From Puccinia triticina (Eukaryota > Basidiomycota > Pucciniomycetes > Pucciniales > Pucciniaceae), in NCBI RefSeq assembly GCF_026914185.1, contig NC_070563.1:2418001-2482000 (forward strand): 64,000 bases of DNA, written 5' to 3'. The position numbers and the translations under genes are program-made. Below are positions 47,801-58,463 of the stretch, piece by piece. Under the pieces are notes generated by a model. That model did not search any database. It saw nothing but the letters and a program-made list of their open reading frames with translations, and was not told the DNA's origin. The stretch's first letter is position 1, and each line of letters starts with the position of its first letter.

Positions 47801-48027
47801 GCAAATATGCCAATCTGACTGTCTTCGACACCGATCAAATCCAGTCCGCTCATCCAGAGAGCTTCCATACCCAAGACTCTCGTCCCAAAAATCAGCACAC
47901 CAGTCAAAGGAATTCAAAGTCGCTTGGCATGGCTCAATGGACCCTTTTGACATCCCATCACCACTCTTCCAGGACGCCAGAATCCCATAACCGCAATTCT
48001 GGACAAACACTAATTGAGCTTCTTTGA
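44827..48027 (+). CDS. ATH1: Acid trehalase, glycoside hydrolase family 65, secreted/vacuolar
   Basis: Exons 44827-46518 and 46588-48027 join in phase (1043 residues). The enzyme splits trehalose into two glucoses in the cell wall space or vacuole. From 44827 the protein starts MTTRPPLLLVWLLIAHSLCS, a good signal peptide. Upstream ATGs at 44764 and 44530 are in frame but bury it. GH65 features are the N-terminal beta-sandwich (GRYQSRISLANGYLG), the (alpha/alpha)6 core with YGGMIFWDAEVWMAP, and FDYEYHINGDIGL, whose glutamate fits the family's catalytic acid position, then DEYANHVDNPAYT across the intron. Many N-x-S/T sites fit a glycosylated product. Length is normal for fungal ATH1. No GPI or C-terminal membrane segment is visible. 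Confidence 0.92.
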
Positions 48028-49360
48028 AATCCTACAAGGACTAGAGAGCATGCATTTCACCCAATCTATTTATGTATGTATATTATTGATTGATTACTAC
48101 ATCTATTCTTATCTTTATGTGCAATCCTTGGGTAAAGAAGTGTAAAATTTTGGTCATTCTGGGACTTCAAAGTGATTGAATAAATATGTAAAACACACGC
48201 ATATCACAATCTCTCAACTTGGCACAAATATTTCCTGCTACTCTCCTCCTTGACTGCACTTACAAAACCAAGAAGTCCAAGATGGCGCTCCTGAAGAAGG
48301 GGATTTAGCTTCTTGCATCAAGGCAGAATTAAGCATTTTGAGCTACTTGGTTTTGTAGGTGCAGTCAAGGAGGGGAGCAGTAGGAAATATTTTTGCAAAG
48401 CTGAAGCGTTGTGGTCCTTGGATGAGCAAAAAATATTGAAGCCATTGTGCCCTACCCTATGGAGAAATTTGAGTTTCAGCTGAGGAACAGGGGGTTGAAG
48501 AAAAGAAGAGGCTGTTGGAAGGTAGAAGTGTAAGGGTCGGGAGACCCTTCACTGTTCGGAGGCGGAGAGGCACGACACGAGGCCAGGCGGTTCTAGAACC
48601 AACATCGGCGAGCTGTGAATTGCAATCTAGCGTGGCAGAGATAAGTATATGTACAAGGAGGGAAGAGAGAAAAGAAACAGAGAAAGAGGAACTCACCTAG
48701 CGCGGCAGAGAGAATGAAGTGGGGCCAGGATCTCTGCCGAGCTAGGAGAGAGGGGGTGAAAGGTCCCGGACCAGGGTGTCCAAAAAACCAGGTGTATGTA
48801 ATGGCGCAGAAGATGTTTTTAGCCCTTTTTGGAGGAGTTTCCTTTGGTTTAGAATACCAGCTAAATGCTTTTTTGTATTTCTGTTTTCTATCTTCAAGGG
48901 GGAGCAACAGTGGTTTCTATGCTAAGGAATAAAAGATAGAAATAGCAAATAGAAAGTACATAGCCCACTGTCTAAATCCGCAGGAAGTCCTTCATTTGAG
49001 CCAAGATTAATTTTTCTTAAACAATCACCTGCACGATCTAACTCCTGACCAATATATTTCTCTATACAACCAATTCTTCTCTTTTCAAAGGACATTTTTG
49101 GAAAATAAGAAGTTGGGAGTTATGTAATGGGCAGCACAATGAACCTGATCAAAAAGGTGCAAAGAGAGAAAAAGATAAACCAAACTAAATTTACACAGGA
49201 TAGACATAGTGAATTAAACTATGGTCCTAACATTAAATATAGAGATGTGTAAGTAAAACAAACCTATGTATGGAGAAACACAAGAGACACATACAATAAA
49301 TCTTCCAAGCAAACAAAGGGTGTTGAATTTGAAAATGAGAAAGAAGATCTATTGAGCGTT
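48028..49360. other. Convergent spacer between ATH1 and SEC1
   Basis: About 1.3 kb. Apart from the inverted repeat at 48216-48402 and a repeated CTAGCG(T/C)GGCAGAGA block near 48628 and 48697, nothing gene-like is seen. Confidence 0.5.
48216..48402. repeat. Foldback element, about 60-base arms
   Basis: The left arm (48216-48275) and right arm (48343-48402) are inverted copies with few mismatches; the longest shared core includes ccttgactgcac and tacaaaaccaag. The ~67-base centre contains gatggcgctcctgaagaagg. No flanking direct repeat could be assigned. It is a candidate small MITE. Confidence 0.7.
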
Positions 49361-52300
49361 TCACTTCTTGATCCTCCCAAAGAATCCCTTTTTCTTATCT
49401 TTTTCGACCACACCTGAGTTGATAGAAGCGTTTGAGCCGATGGCAGGAGAAGACATGGGACTACGGCCGATGCTAGAGGGGACGGGGGAAGGGACGGGGA
49501 GGAGGTTGGAAGTACTTAAAGGCGGACGGTGGTTTGATGGAGGAGCGGCAGGGTAATCCCTTCTTGAGGGAGGGGCCACGGGTGCCGGAGGGCCGGAATG
49601 GCTATTCTCGTGTGCATATCGGGTGTCAGCGGCTTTCAATCGGTCACGTGGCTCGACCGGTTTGGGCTTCGAGGGTCGAGACGAAGATTTGCTGTCCAAG
49701 ACTGGCGCTCCCAATCCTTGACTAGATCCACCTCGGTCCAAATTCGCCAGATCGGCAATGTATTTCTTTGGCGTGCAAATATGGGTCGAACCTAGATTCC
49801 ACAACGGGCGTGGCCACCCAAATATCAACAAACGTGGATGGATTTCATGCGAGCAGCGGGAAGCTCACCAATAATGACATCCTTAGAGTGTGCTTCTGAA
49901 ATTTCGTATGCCGCTCGAACTTCTGCATATGTCAAGCCGCCGGCCACGAAGACCATAAGCCGCTCACGGTTCGCAGGGGCTACTTTTGATCTTGGTCGTT
50001 GCCAGCTAGGTTTTGCACTCCGCAAGGATGTCGGGGCACCTCCACCAGCAGCCACACCACTACCATTGAGAGCGCTAGTGGCAGGATTGTCACCCATATA
50101 TGGGAAGACAGTTTGGTCCAACTTGCCCGTTACGGCATCCTAATCATACATCATGCATCAGTATGGCTATATTGGGCCGGACATTGACAGCGCAATTTCA
50201 TACCTGCAGCATCAGTTTGATAAGGGGCTGGAAACGCGAGATATCATAAGCATTTTCATCGAGCGGTTGCTTGAATAGCGCTTTCCTCTTCTTTCCGCTG
50301 TCCTTGGTGACATTGGCTCCAAGGAAGACCATGTTGTTCACCGCGTCCATTTCATGTAAGGCCAGCCTTGCATGCTGGTATAGTCGTCGGCGATCCTCGT
50401 CCGGAACACCGTCTCGATAGAGTACATACAGCGCAACAATCCGCAGTTTGTCCGATGTGCTAGATCCCCCAGATTGAGAGCTGGCGTAAATTAGGCTGAA
50501 AAGAAGAATGCGTGAGATAGATGACACACCTGATTGCACGATCGTCTAATAGGGGTACCATTTCCTCCACAATTGTTTTGGGGGTCCTCCCCTCGGCTGT
50601 CATGCCAGTTGAGCAGCACTGTTCAACAGAGGCTATGTTCATTAGTTGGCGCTTCTCAAACAGCTCCATGCATGTCTCGGCCATATTCAAATGAAGAGAT
50701 AGCTGAGATGAATCGCGAACAATGGCAAAGGCAATTTAGTAATCTCCAGCCAAGTGAACAGCAGGCAAACATCTTACTTTCTCCTTGCTCTCTTTCAAGT
50801 GCGGTAGGCTAGCCAACATGTCTTTCATATCGTTCAAGCTGCTCCCATTGGCAAGATGACCATGTTCAGATGCGTAATTTTTGAAGTCATTTATTAACTT
50901 ATCAAGTGCGTCCTTCATGTGCATATGTCGAACTTCCACCCAGACTTTATCCTCTTCACCCAATGTGTGTTCTTTCTCTTCGATTTCTCCGGATTGATCT
51001 CGGTATGAATGACTGGATTGATTAAGTGTATTAAGTCCCAAGTTATCTTTCTGTGATACGGTCAAAGACAAGCTAACTAACCAGTATTTATTTCCATCCG
51101 TGATCTCTAACAGATCATGACACATGCTCTGGTAGGTAAATTCGTGTAATAGAGGGGAAAATAGGTCCATGGCCCGTTCTACAATGAACATGGTTCCACG
51201 TGGTCTAGGAGGATCGACAACGGGCTATGAAACAATATTATTAGCTGGTTACTCAAGGGTGTCACCGGGACTGGAGGGGGCCAACCGGAAATTCTTCATT
51301 CGAGTCGCAGTAAGCTTCTAGATCCTTTTCGAGAGAGGCCGCCAGGCTTTTACAAAGATGCTCTTGAGCCATAGCAGCAGGTCCTAGTGGGGCCGAGGAG
51401 GGATTGTAATACCGAATATATGGTTTCTCTCCTAAGGTAGCAAACAAGTTGATCAACTAAGTTTGTTCAATATCGAATGGAATGTGAAGAGGGAGGGAAG
51501 AACGAAAGATGAGTCAGACAAAGGAATTGGCAGGAGATGACAAGAAGCTTTAATGTTATTTCCTATCAAAAGGAACCGGTAGTCGGAAAAGAAGTAATCA
51601 ATAGAATTCTTGCCAACCGATTTGCTCATCCAGCAGACTTCGTCTTCCCAGGCCTCCAGAGCGTCACGAGGAGATCGAGGGGGCGGGCCATATAAAGTGA
51701 TTAGACTGCGTGGATTGGGAGGTCGGAGCGTGTAGACCTGAGGTTCATCAGCCGAAATGTTTGTGAACAATTCAATCAATTGTCTCAAGAAAGGGGAAGC
51801 GGGTGAGCTCGTGAGGCGATTGACTAGTAGATCGTCCAACGCTATCAATTGTTTCATAGAGGGAGCAAACAGATTTTGTATTAGGACGAATATCAAGATA
51901 TGAGAACATGAGCAATTTACACACCATCAACAAAGAACATGTGTGCACCAGCATAAGTGTTTGAGACATTTGGAGAGCCTTTCCTACTGGAACCACCGGG
52001 AGGAGCGAAGTCGGAGATGATTCGATCGACATTCTGGGCAGTAGGGGCGAGGATGTAGATAGCATCAAGATTTGGGGATGGGTTTCGGTTGTTTTCAATC
52101 AAGTCGATTTCTATTGTCATTTAAAAGGAAATAAACCAAGTGTGATGGTGTGTCAATTGGCCGTCAAGTCGATTCGGGTGTTTGCAGACCAATCAGGGAT
52201 AAGGTGTGTTTGATATCGTGATGAATTAAGAAAACAAATCAAGCGAAATTAGTCATGTTTTTCAGTTTTTAAATTCAGACGAAGAATGCTTTTTTTTCTA

Positions 52301-52564
52301 TGCGTGGGGATGGATTGATCCTTAGATATTTACGTTGGACGCCTAGTTCCAAAATCTCGAAAGTCTTCAAGACGCCATAGATCAGAGATTGGGAGTGTTT
52401 ATCGAGTACGAGGATCTTCCAGCGCCCGTTGGTCGGTTTGACGGATTGGATTGTATCTAGATAGCCTGTGGTGGGTCGGATAGATACTGAGTGCGGTTAG
52501 ATCAGGGTGGGATGAGGGTTGTCGACTTACGTTTTCTGAGTAATTCGATTAGTGAGAAGGGCAT
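49361..52564 (-). CDS. SEC1: Sec1/Munc18-family exocytosis protein
   Basis: Eleven exons (52564-52531, 52465-52334, 52110-51925, 51841-51618, 51456-51286, 51224-51082, 51012-50778, 50708-50530, 50495-50204, 50139-49869, 49791-49361) join in phase to 765 residues. SEC1 binds assembled exocytic SNAREs and promotes vesicle fusion at the plasma membrane. Landmarks are GRWKILVLDKHSQSLI, LDAIYILAPT, HMFFVDG, FATLGEKPYIRYY, PRPRGTMFIVERAMDLFSPLLHE, WVEVRHMHMKDA, KLRIVALYVLYRDGV, LMVFVAGGLTYAEVRAAYE and STHICTPKKYI. The C-terminal ~110 residues are Pro/Ser-rich and end GFFGRIKK. Intron 6 (51081-51013) is 69 bases and has no in-frame stop, so its retention would add 23 residues; removal gives better agreement with the family. 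Intron 4 uses a weaker GTTGGC donor. Confidence 0.9.
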
Positions 52565-53625
52565 GATGGGTGTGGGGTGGATGGGTGGAGTAGTTTCCTG
52601 GCGAGACGGTCATCAGGCAGTGGAAGCCTGGACCAGCCGAATGGAGTGTCCGCACTGGCGATCGGCCATATACAGTCGGAAATATTCCGACATCTCCTTA
52701 ACTCTAAAACCAAGCCCTTGCCGAGTCACTTGGAGGCTCTTGGAGGCGTCAAGAAAGTTTCAGGATCAGGTGTTACATAAATATAACATAGGCTAAAACA
52801 AATACAGAATTTTGGAGAAACACTATAGGATTTACCTCTACACAGTCTCAGCATGCAGTCACACTAAGGGGATTCACTCCAAATGACTGTGAATAATTGC
52901 CTCTTGAGTCTTGATAACCGGGCATACGAGAAGACTCCCTCTCTTGAATCTTGATGAGCCAAAATAAATGTACATATCCCAATTATCAGCACTCTTCTAT
53001 TTTTTTATGAATGCTATTTCCCTGATTTTTGTACTCCTTCCCGCCGATCCATTGCATGAGCAGTGAGACAAAGACATATTTCGTGAGGCTATTGTGTTTC
53101 TCGATTTCCATAGGACTTGGAAAATTTGTCTTCTCGAATTCTCCCGGAGGAGCTTTGAAACTGTGAGCCTCTGCTTCACCAAGTTCGCTGGCTTGTTTTG
53201 CGTAACTGCAAATAAGACTTGAATTACTGTATTCACGTGAACCAAACTAATGGATAACTACGTATTCACATGCCCCAAAAATCTGATTCCATTATCACCA
53301 TAGTTTGATTTGACTCTTTACTCTATCACAAACTGATTATGAACTATGAAATTTATGTGAAACGGATACATTCTAGTGGAAGACTGAATCAAAAACGAGG
53401 AAGACTTATACATTATCACATTCATTTGTATATTTTAATACGTGCGTATCTCAAGACGTGCAATGTATACTTTAGAGGGAGATTAGATGTCGATGATAAG
53501 AAACAGATGGGTAGCAGCCGCTGGAATTGGAACAGGAAGGAAGAGAGAAGAGTATCTTTGTGCCCATTTTTATCTTCATCACGATGGAAAAGCCCGGGGG
53601 AAGGTGGAAGGGGGTGTGCCTTGAA
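52565..53625. other. Spacer between SEC1 and the two-half secreted gene
   Basis: No supported gene. A minus-strand frame at 52997-53245 has no motif or splice partner. The region includes the SEC1 promoter, which has a pair of short Sec1-unrelated frames only. Confidence 0.45.
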
Positions 53626-55002
53626 TTATTTGCAAGTGCCAAGTCGACGGGCACGGATAGAGATCTTGATGGCACCGTTGCGGCCAGCGGTTCCGCCGGG
53701 AACAAAAATCTTCCCGGGCTGGGGGGCACGTTGGGCAGGTTTGCGAGGTGTCAGGACCGGCGGATGCTTCAGAGTTAGATTCAAGGTGAGCTAAGAACTC
53801 ACGTGGTTGCCACATCGGCTTAGGAGCTGTTTAAAGGCCGAGTTCAGTTGCGGGTGTGAGCTGGGAGTATCAATCGTAATGTCAGTATACAATATGACAT
53901 TATTTTCCCGGAAGGGGGGACATGGAAGCCACTCACGTGCGGAAGGGCGCTCGATCGGTGGTCCGTGCAACGACCTGAGTTTATACAAAGAGAGAGAGTA
54001 AGACAGTTGCCCATGGTTGACTTACTCGCCATTTGAGAATGAATAACGGAAGCATACCGAGCAATTGCCTCGCTTGACGCGGACAGCATTGTTAATAAGA
54101 TTTGGCACAAAGTTGCCCTTGTGATCAACCGGGATTTGGTTAAAAGCCCTGAAAGCGGCAGAAAAGAAGGACAAAGGAGCCGGTCAGGACCGTCAGGGTG
54201 GACTGGACTTCCAGCTTTCCTGAGCCTGAGGATCGGGAGGATAGTGACGGGTTCTTACAGGAGACAGTCGTTGGGCTGGAAGTTACACTTTCTCTTACGG
54301 CAGATCGGTTGGTTCACCGGGTAGGCGTTCAACGCGTTGGCTCGGGAGACTCGGGTGTTCATCTGAGGCTCCGAGCGAAGCCCACCCTGTTAATTGAGGA
54401 GTAGAAATCAGCACTCGAACACATTCCACAAGATGCTTCCTCATCTCTTTCAGCACCCACAGTAGAATTACAATGATGGAAGAGCTCTCGAACGGATCCT
54501 TCGATATGCGCGCGCGAACTGCGTGGACCCACAAATGATCAGCCTCTGGAGCACTTCCTAGTACATGCATGCAAAGAAGGGTTGAGCAGACTTACGGGGT
54601 CAGACTTGTTGTCTTGTGGACATTAATCTTCAGACGAAGCCGGTAGACCACGCAGAAAAAGATTAGCTAACTACATCAGGATTTAACCCGGGGAGAAGGT
54701 CTTACGGTACAAGTCTTATGCCAAACGAAAAGTCTACTGGACACAGAGTCGAGACGATTATGCTGGTCGTAACTAATCTTGTTTAAGGCGCTAGAGGCAG
54801 CCGGACGGAAGGGTTAGCTCCCTAGCGCCAAATCTATTTGTCAAGAGCAGCGGAACTGGGCTTACCCTTGGCAGTGTCGGAAATCGATCGGCTTGGCGGA
54901 GCGATTCACGTAGCAAGTCAGGTTGTTTTGCGCCTGGCCGGAGACACAGGAAGGCAGCAAGCCGGCGACACTCAAGGCGAGAAAGATCATCATGGAAAAC
55001 AT
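53626..55002 (-). CDS. Secreted cysteine-bearing protein with two related halves
   Basis: A phase-consistent model has exons 55002-54866, 54790-54706, 54386-54259, 54148-54058, 53974-53937, 53860-53803 and 53718-53626 (209 residues). The start MFSMMIFLALSVAG gives a signal peptide ending near CVSGQAQ. Half 1 (LTCYVN..DFRHCQGALNKI ... HKTCT ... NALNAY....IC) and half 2 (KCNFQPNDCLLAFNQI ... RGNCS ... QLNSAFKQLLSRC) align: C...C, an AL/AF-N-I helix start, a C-T/S strand, then an LN.A(Y/F) helix ending in C. The end is NGAIKISIRARRLGTCK. Nine cysteines follow the leader. The pattern resembles secreted proteins common in basidiomycetes; the function is unknown. A 32-base open segment at 54627-54596 looks like the missing half-1 exon but breaks the phase if included. 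Confidence 0.68.
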
Positions 55003-55850
55003 TATTATGGTGGGATGTCTGTAATTATTCGTTGGCTGAGTCTGCAATTCTAAACACTGATGGCGGCTTCGGAGTGTGGAGGTATCTGCTTGACGTGAAT
55101 TGGGGTTCGGTTTACGTGGCTGCTGTGAGGAATGCTCGAACGAGGTCGTGTAAAGGATGGCGATTTCAATGGGATTGATGAGGAATAAAGCAGAAGGAGG
55201 CACAGGCCGGCTGCTTTATAGAGAGCAGCCGATGGGCTACGTAGCATGGAGCAAGCCGGAGCTTGACACCTTCAACGCGAGGCCGACTCAATGCTGCATT
55301 GCTAGCTGATCCCAGTTGATGAATTAGTGATTGGGAAGTGCACCCGTTTGATTCTTCGGGGCAAGACAGCCGCTGATCGAAAACAGCGGATCGGTTGAAG
55401 ATCAGCTTCCGGTCAAACATGCATTTCAATAACAATTATGCACCTCCGATAGCCGCCCATCAATCCACATGCGCCGGAGTAAAATATGTACACAAACATG
55501 ATGACTCGGGAGGGATGGGTGAGCTGCGTGAGTCCAACTCTTCACCAGGCTAGTTGATCACAGAAATGATCGGATCATCGGCCGCCCAGATTTCACAACC
55601 ATCGTGGTATTCCGTTCTCTTGACCGTCCGGCGTTGGAGGTCAGGCGTCGGACCGAGTCCGAAATTCAAGCTCAATCTCGGGGCTCATCGGGATCGGCAG
55701 ATTACAGCGGTCCGCGGGGGGGACTTGCGCCGAACTTAACAAAGTCCCTCGAGACTTCGGGGGTGAACTCGTTTGCAAGGTAGGGCGAGTCCCTCCTTTG
55801 GAGACAGCGCTCCCGCGCCTCCGATCAGGGGACTTTATCGAACTTAACGC
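55003..55850. other. Upstream region of the secreted gene, then GC-rich repeat flank
   Basis: No gene seen. From about 55725 the sequence contains repeated gaacttaac and agtccctc blocks of the MITE-hairpin type. Confidence 0.5.
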
Positions 55851-55899
55851 AGTCCCTCCTGCGGAGGTCGCGCTGCGCGCGACCTCCGCAGGAGGGACT
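55851..55899. repeat. Perfect 23-bp hairpin with a 3-base loop
   Basis: The arms 55851-55873 (starting AGTCCCTCCTGCGGAGG) and 55877-55899 are exact reverse complements around the loop TGC. The same AGTCCCTCC arm begins the ends of the MITEs at 19.3, 36.4 and 56.9 kb. Confidence 0.9.
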
Positions 55900-55929
55900 T
55901 GCCCGCAAGCGGTGAATGTTGGCACAGGA

Positions 55930-56259
55930 TGTGAAGCCCCCGCGCACCCTAGGGTTTCACAAGGAGTATCACAAGACTCCCCGGCCCGTATACTTAGTTC
56001 CGCTTCCTGTCCACGTCCTAGCCGGTAGAGATTCTTGTTTTCCCATCTCTCCCGGCTAGGTAAGAGTTTCCCTATTTCTTCTCTTCATATTATTCCTGGT
56101 TGTACTCAACAGAGAGATTCTTGTTTTCCCATCTCTCCCGGCTAGATCCCCCGAAGAAATACAGCCCACCGATTGGACCTAGAAACGTTCTCGGCTTCTT
56201 AGCCCCGTCCCGAGCGCCTTTTCCCGACATTCTTAGTGAGGGTCCACGTGACCCTTACA
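55930..56259. mobile_element. Solo LTR of a retrotransposon with 5-bp target duplication
   Basis: The element begins TGTGAAGCCC and ends CCCTTACA (5'-TG...CA-3', as for retroviral-type LTRs). It is flanked by CAGGA on both sides (55925-55929 and 56260-56264). It is 330 bp long. Inside, a ~33-base block, agattcttgttttcccatct continuing to cggctag, occurs twice in direct orientation (56028-56059 and about 56112-56143). No internal region with gag/pol, primer-binding site or partner LTR is present, so this is a solo LTR left by recombination. On the minus strand it would start TGTAAGGGTCACGTGG. Confidence 0.82.
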
Positions 56260-56264
56260 CAGGA

Positions 56265-57603
56265 GGAACTTGATTTTTTGCCAAATTCCCAAAATTTTCA
56301 GTAATCTGCCAGTCCCTCCCTCAACTTAGCAAATTCTTTCCTTTTTTTTGACCAAATGAAAGATCTCCATGTTGCGGAGAGGACCACATTTTCAAAAAAA
56401 TCATTATCCAATTTCTTCAACCTGTAATTGGAGCAGTAAATCATCCAACTCCCTTCTTAGGTGGAGGGTTGAGTAAATCTATAAAGCGCCCTCGGACAGG
56501 CTTGAATCCTTTTTTTACCTTCAAGGTTAGACAGATTGGTGACACATCATGTTCAGTTTTCTTAGCTAATCTTGCTTTGTAGGTTGACCTCATTCAACTG
56601 TCAGTGAGTGTGTGAGTTTATGGTCTCTCAGGTTTCCAGTGCATTCCTCAATCATTTTTGCCTTTGAAGCCCCCGGACAAGTAAGAATGTAGGACTGAAG
56701 GAATGGGGAAAGGATAGGAATGAAGCCATGCTTCTTAGGTATCATTTGATCCAACACACCATGCAGGAAACCTTTGAGGTGGGGGTTTAAAACTGATTCA
56801 AAAATAAAGACCTGGCATTGAGGCAGATTTTCTGTTCCTGCCACCCCAGCTTTCACCACTTGGGTGTAAGTCCCTCCTGCGGAGGGCCCTTCGGGCCCCC
56901 CTCGGAGGGACTTTGATAAGTTTGGGACTTTAGCTAAGTTCGGAAGCAAGCCTCCGTCAGGGGGGACTTTTTATAAGTTCGGCCATATGTACAACTTGAG
57001 ACCCTGGCCCCGCTGGCAGTCCGTGGCTTGTTGCAGCTTGATGCCTCCTCACCCTGCCGGATATCCCCGGGCCCTAATGCTAGGTGCTTGCTTCATATGG
57101 GCAGCTGTGAGCTTGACCCAAGCTCAACAATCCCTCCTCTATGTAATCCAAAGCCCCTTGCGTGGCTTGGGTACTTTGTGAATTTGGTGTGCATTTGTTT
57201 TTTGAAACAAATGGCCCACAGTAGCCAGTCTCTTTCACATTGTGATTGGATGACTTCCCGTCATTGTTTAGAGAGCTCTAGATGCCCCTCTAAATCCTAA
57301 ATTAAGACACCTATCAAAAACTCAACCAGTGCACATTAGATTAATGAACTGTAGGGTTAAGAAAACATTTTCCTTTTTGTCAAAAATTAAGAATTTGGGT
57401 TTGTAAATTGAGATCTGGGAGGCTCTCAGACTCGACAGGAAGTCCTCCATTAGCAGGCCAGTCTTGAAAATTTCAGATTGTGTGAACACACAAATACACT
57501 AGGATAGTTCACATGTGACGGTGACGGCTGCTGGGTTGTTTATGTAGCACTGCTTGCTGGTTCTGCAAATTTGCTAACTTCCCAGCCAAATTGGCTTGAG
57601 CTT
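56265..57603. other. Repeat-type spacer with further AGTCCCTCC hairpins
   Basis: Around 56871-56990 there is an imperfect GC-rich hairpin (gtccctcctgcggagggccc ... ctcggagggac) and two more agggac/ggggactt half-sites. The minus-strand frame 56590-56949 has protein-like composition but no recognisable family and is probably a decayed element. No supported gene. Confidence 0.45.
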
Positions 57604-57715
57604 CACTGTGAAAAAAACTCAAGAAACTGCTGCCAGTTGACATGCAATATTATAAAGGCGCCTTAGTAATATTGCATGTCAACTGGCAGCAGTTTCTTGA
57701 GTTTTTTTCACAGTG
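57604..57715. repeat. Perfect 49-bp inverted repeat with a 14-base centre
   Basis: The arms 57604-57652 (starting cactgtgaaaaaaactcaag) and 57667-57715 are exact reverse complements. The centre taaaggcgccttag is itself nearly palindromic. A transcript would form a stem of about 50 base pairs. No coding capacity. Confidence 0.92.
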
Positions 57716-57952
57716 CTTGTTGGTCAAAACCTGAAGTGCTCTGCTGGTTTGAAATTTTTTTGTTGCTGAAGAATTTCAAATGTGGACTGCCCTACTGTAC
57801 AGTGTATGGAAAATATCTAATATTTCAAAAAGGCTTCAAAATAAAATTGGAAGAAAGGTCAATTCAGTTTGGAAATCACCCACCATGGGGACCATGAAGA
57901 TGATGTAGGTGGTTTCAAACATGGTGCAGGAGGAGTCAGGAAGCCCCCAGGT

Positions 57953-58463
57953 ATGGTGTTCAAAATTGCATATGTCACGGTTTACATACACCAGGGGTGC
58001 ACTAAAATTTTTTGGATGTGGTCTGAAAATAGCCCACTTGTTTGCGGAAATATTATGAGGAAAATAGGGAAAGATATTTTCGAAGCCCCTTTGTAAATAT
58101 TTCCTCCCATTTTTATTATTGAAATCAAATGTTTCCTCCAATTTCTGTGGGAAACCAATTTCCTAAATTTATGGAAAATATTTCAGAAACCACTCAAAGT
58201 GGTTTCTGAGATATTCTCAAAATATCTCAAATGTGGATGCTGTGACTTGTTCCTGGCGATGTCCGTACTGAATGAATTGGAAAATATTTTGAATCCGGAT
58301 TCAATCCAGCTTCAGAATATCTTTTTGCACCTGTGGTGTAAAATCATACAGCCAATTTTGGCTGGGAGATGTCAGTGTGCATAAAACTTAAAGTGACATC
58401 TCCCAGCCAAAATTGCAGTTTATGATTTTATGTAAAAAAATCTTATGCAATTTTGAACACCAT
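57953..58463. repeat. Large foldback with an inner 21-bp hairpin
   Basis: A 20-base block atggtgttcaaaattgcata (57953-57972) recurs inverted at 58444-58463. Inside, 58354-58374 and 58394-58414 are exact 21-base inverted repeats (core ggctgggagatgtca), and the stem continues outward with mismatches (aaaatcata / tatgatttta). At 58172-58200 a smaller stem (cagaaaccact / agtggtttctg) is also present. This looks like one or several overlapping foldback MITEs. Confidence 0.7.

Noticed and set aside
54596..54627. Including the 32-base segment as a constitutive exon of the two-half secreted gene
   Set aside because: It breaks the phase to the next exon and leads to a stop; kept only as a possible alternative exon.
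56590..56949. A minus-strand 119-codon frame with protein-like composition
   Set aside because: Its start lies in a MITE-type hairpin, no family is recognised and no introns connect it to further exons.
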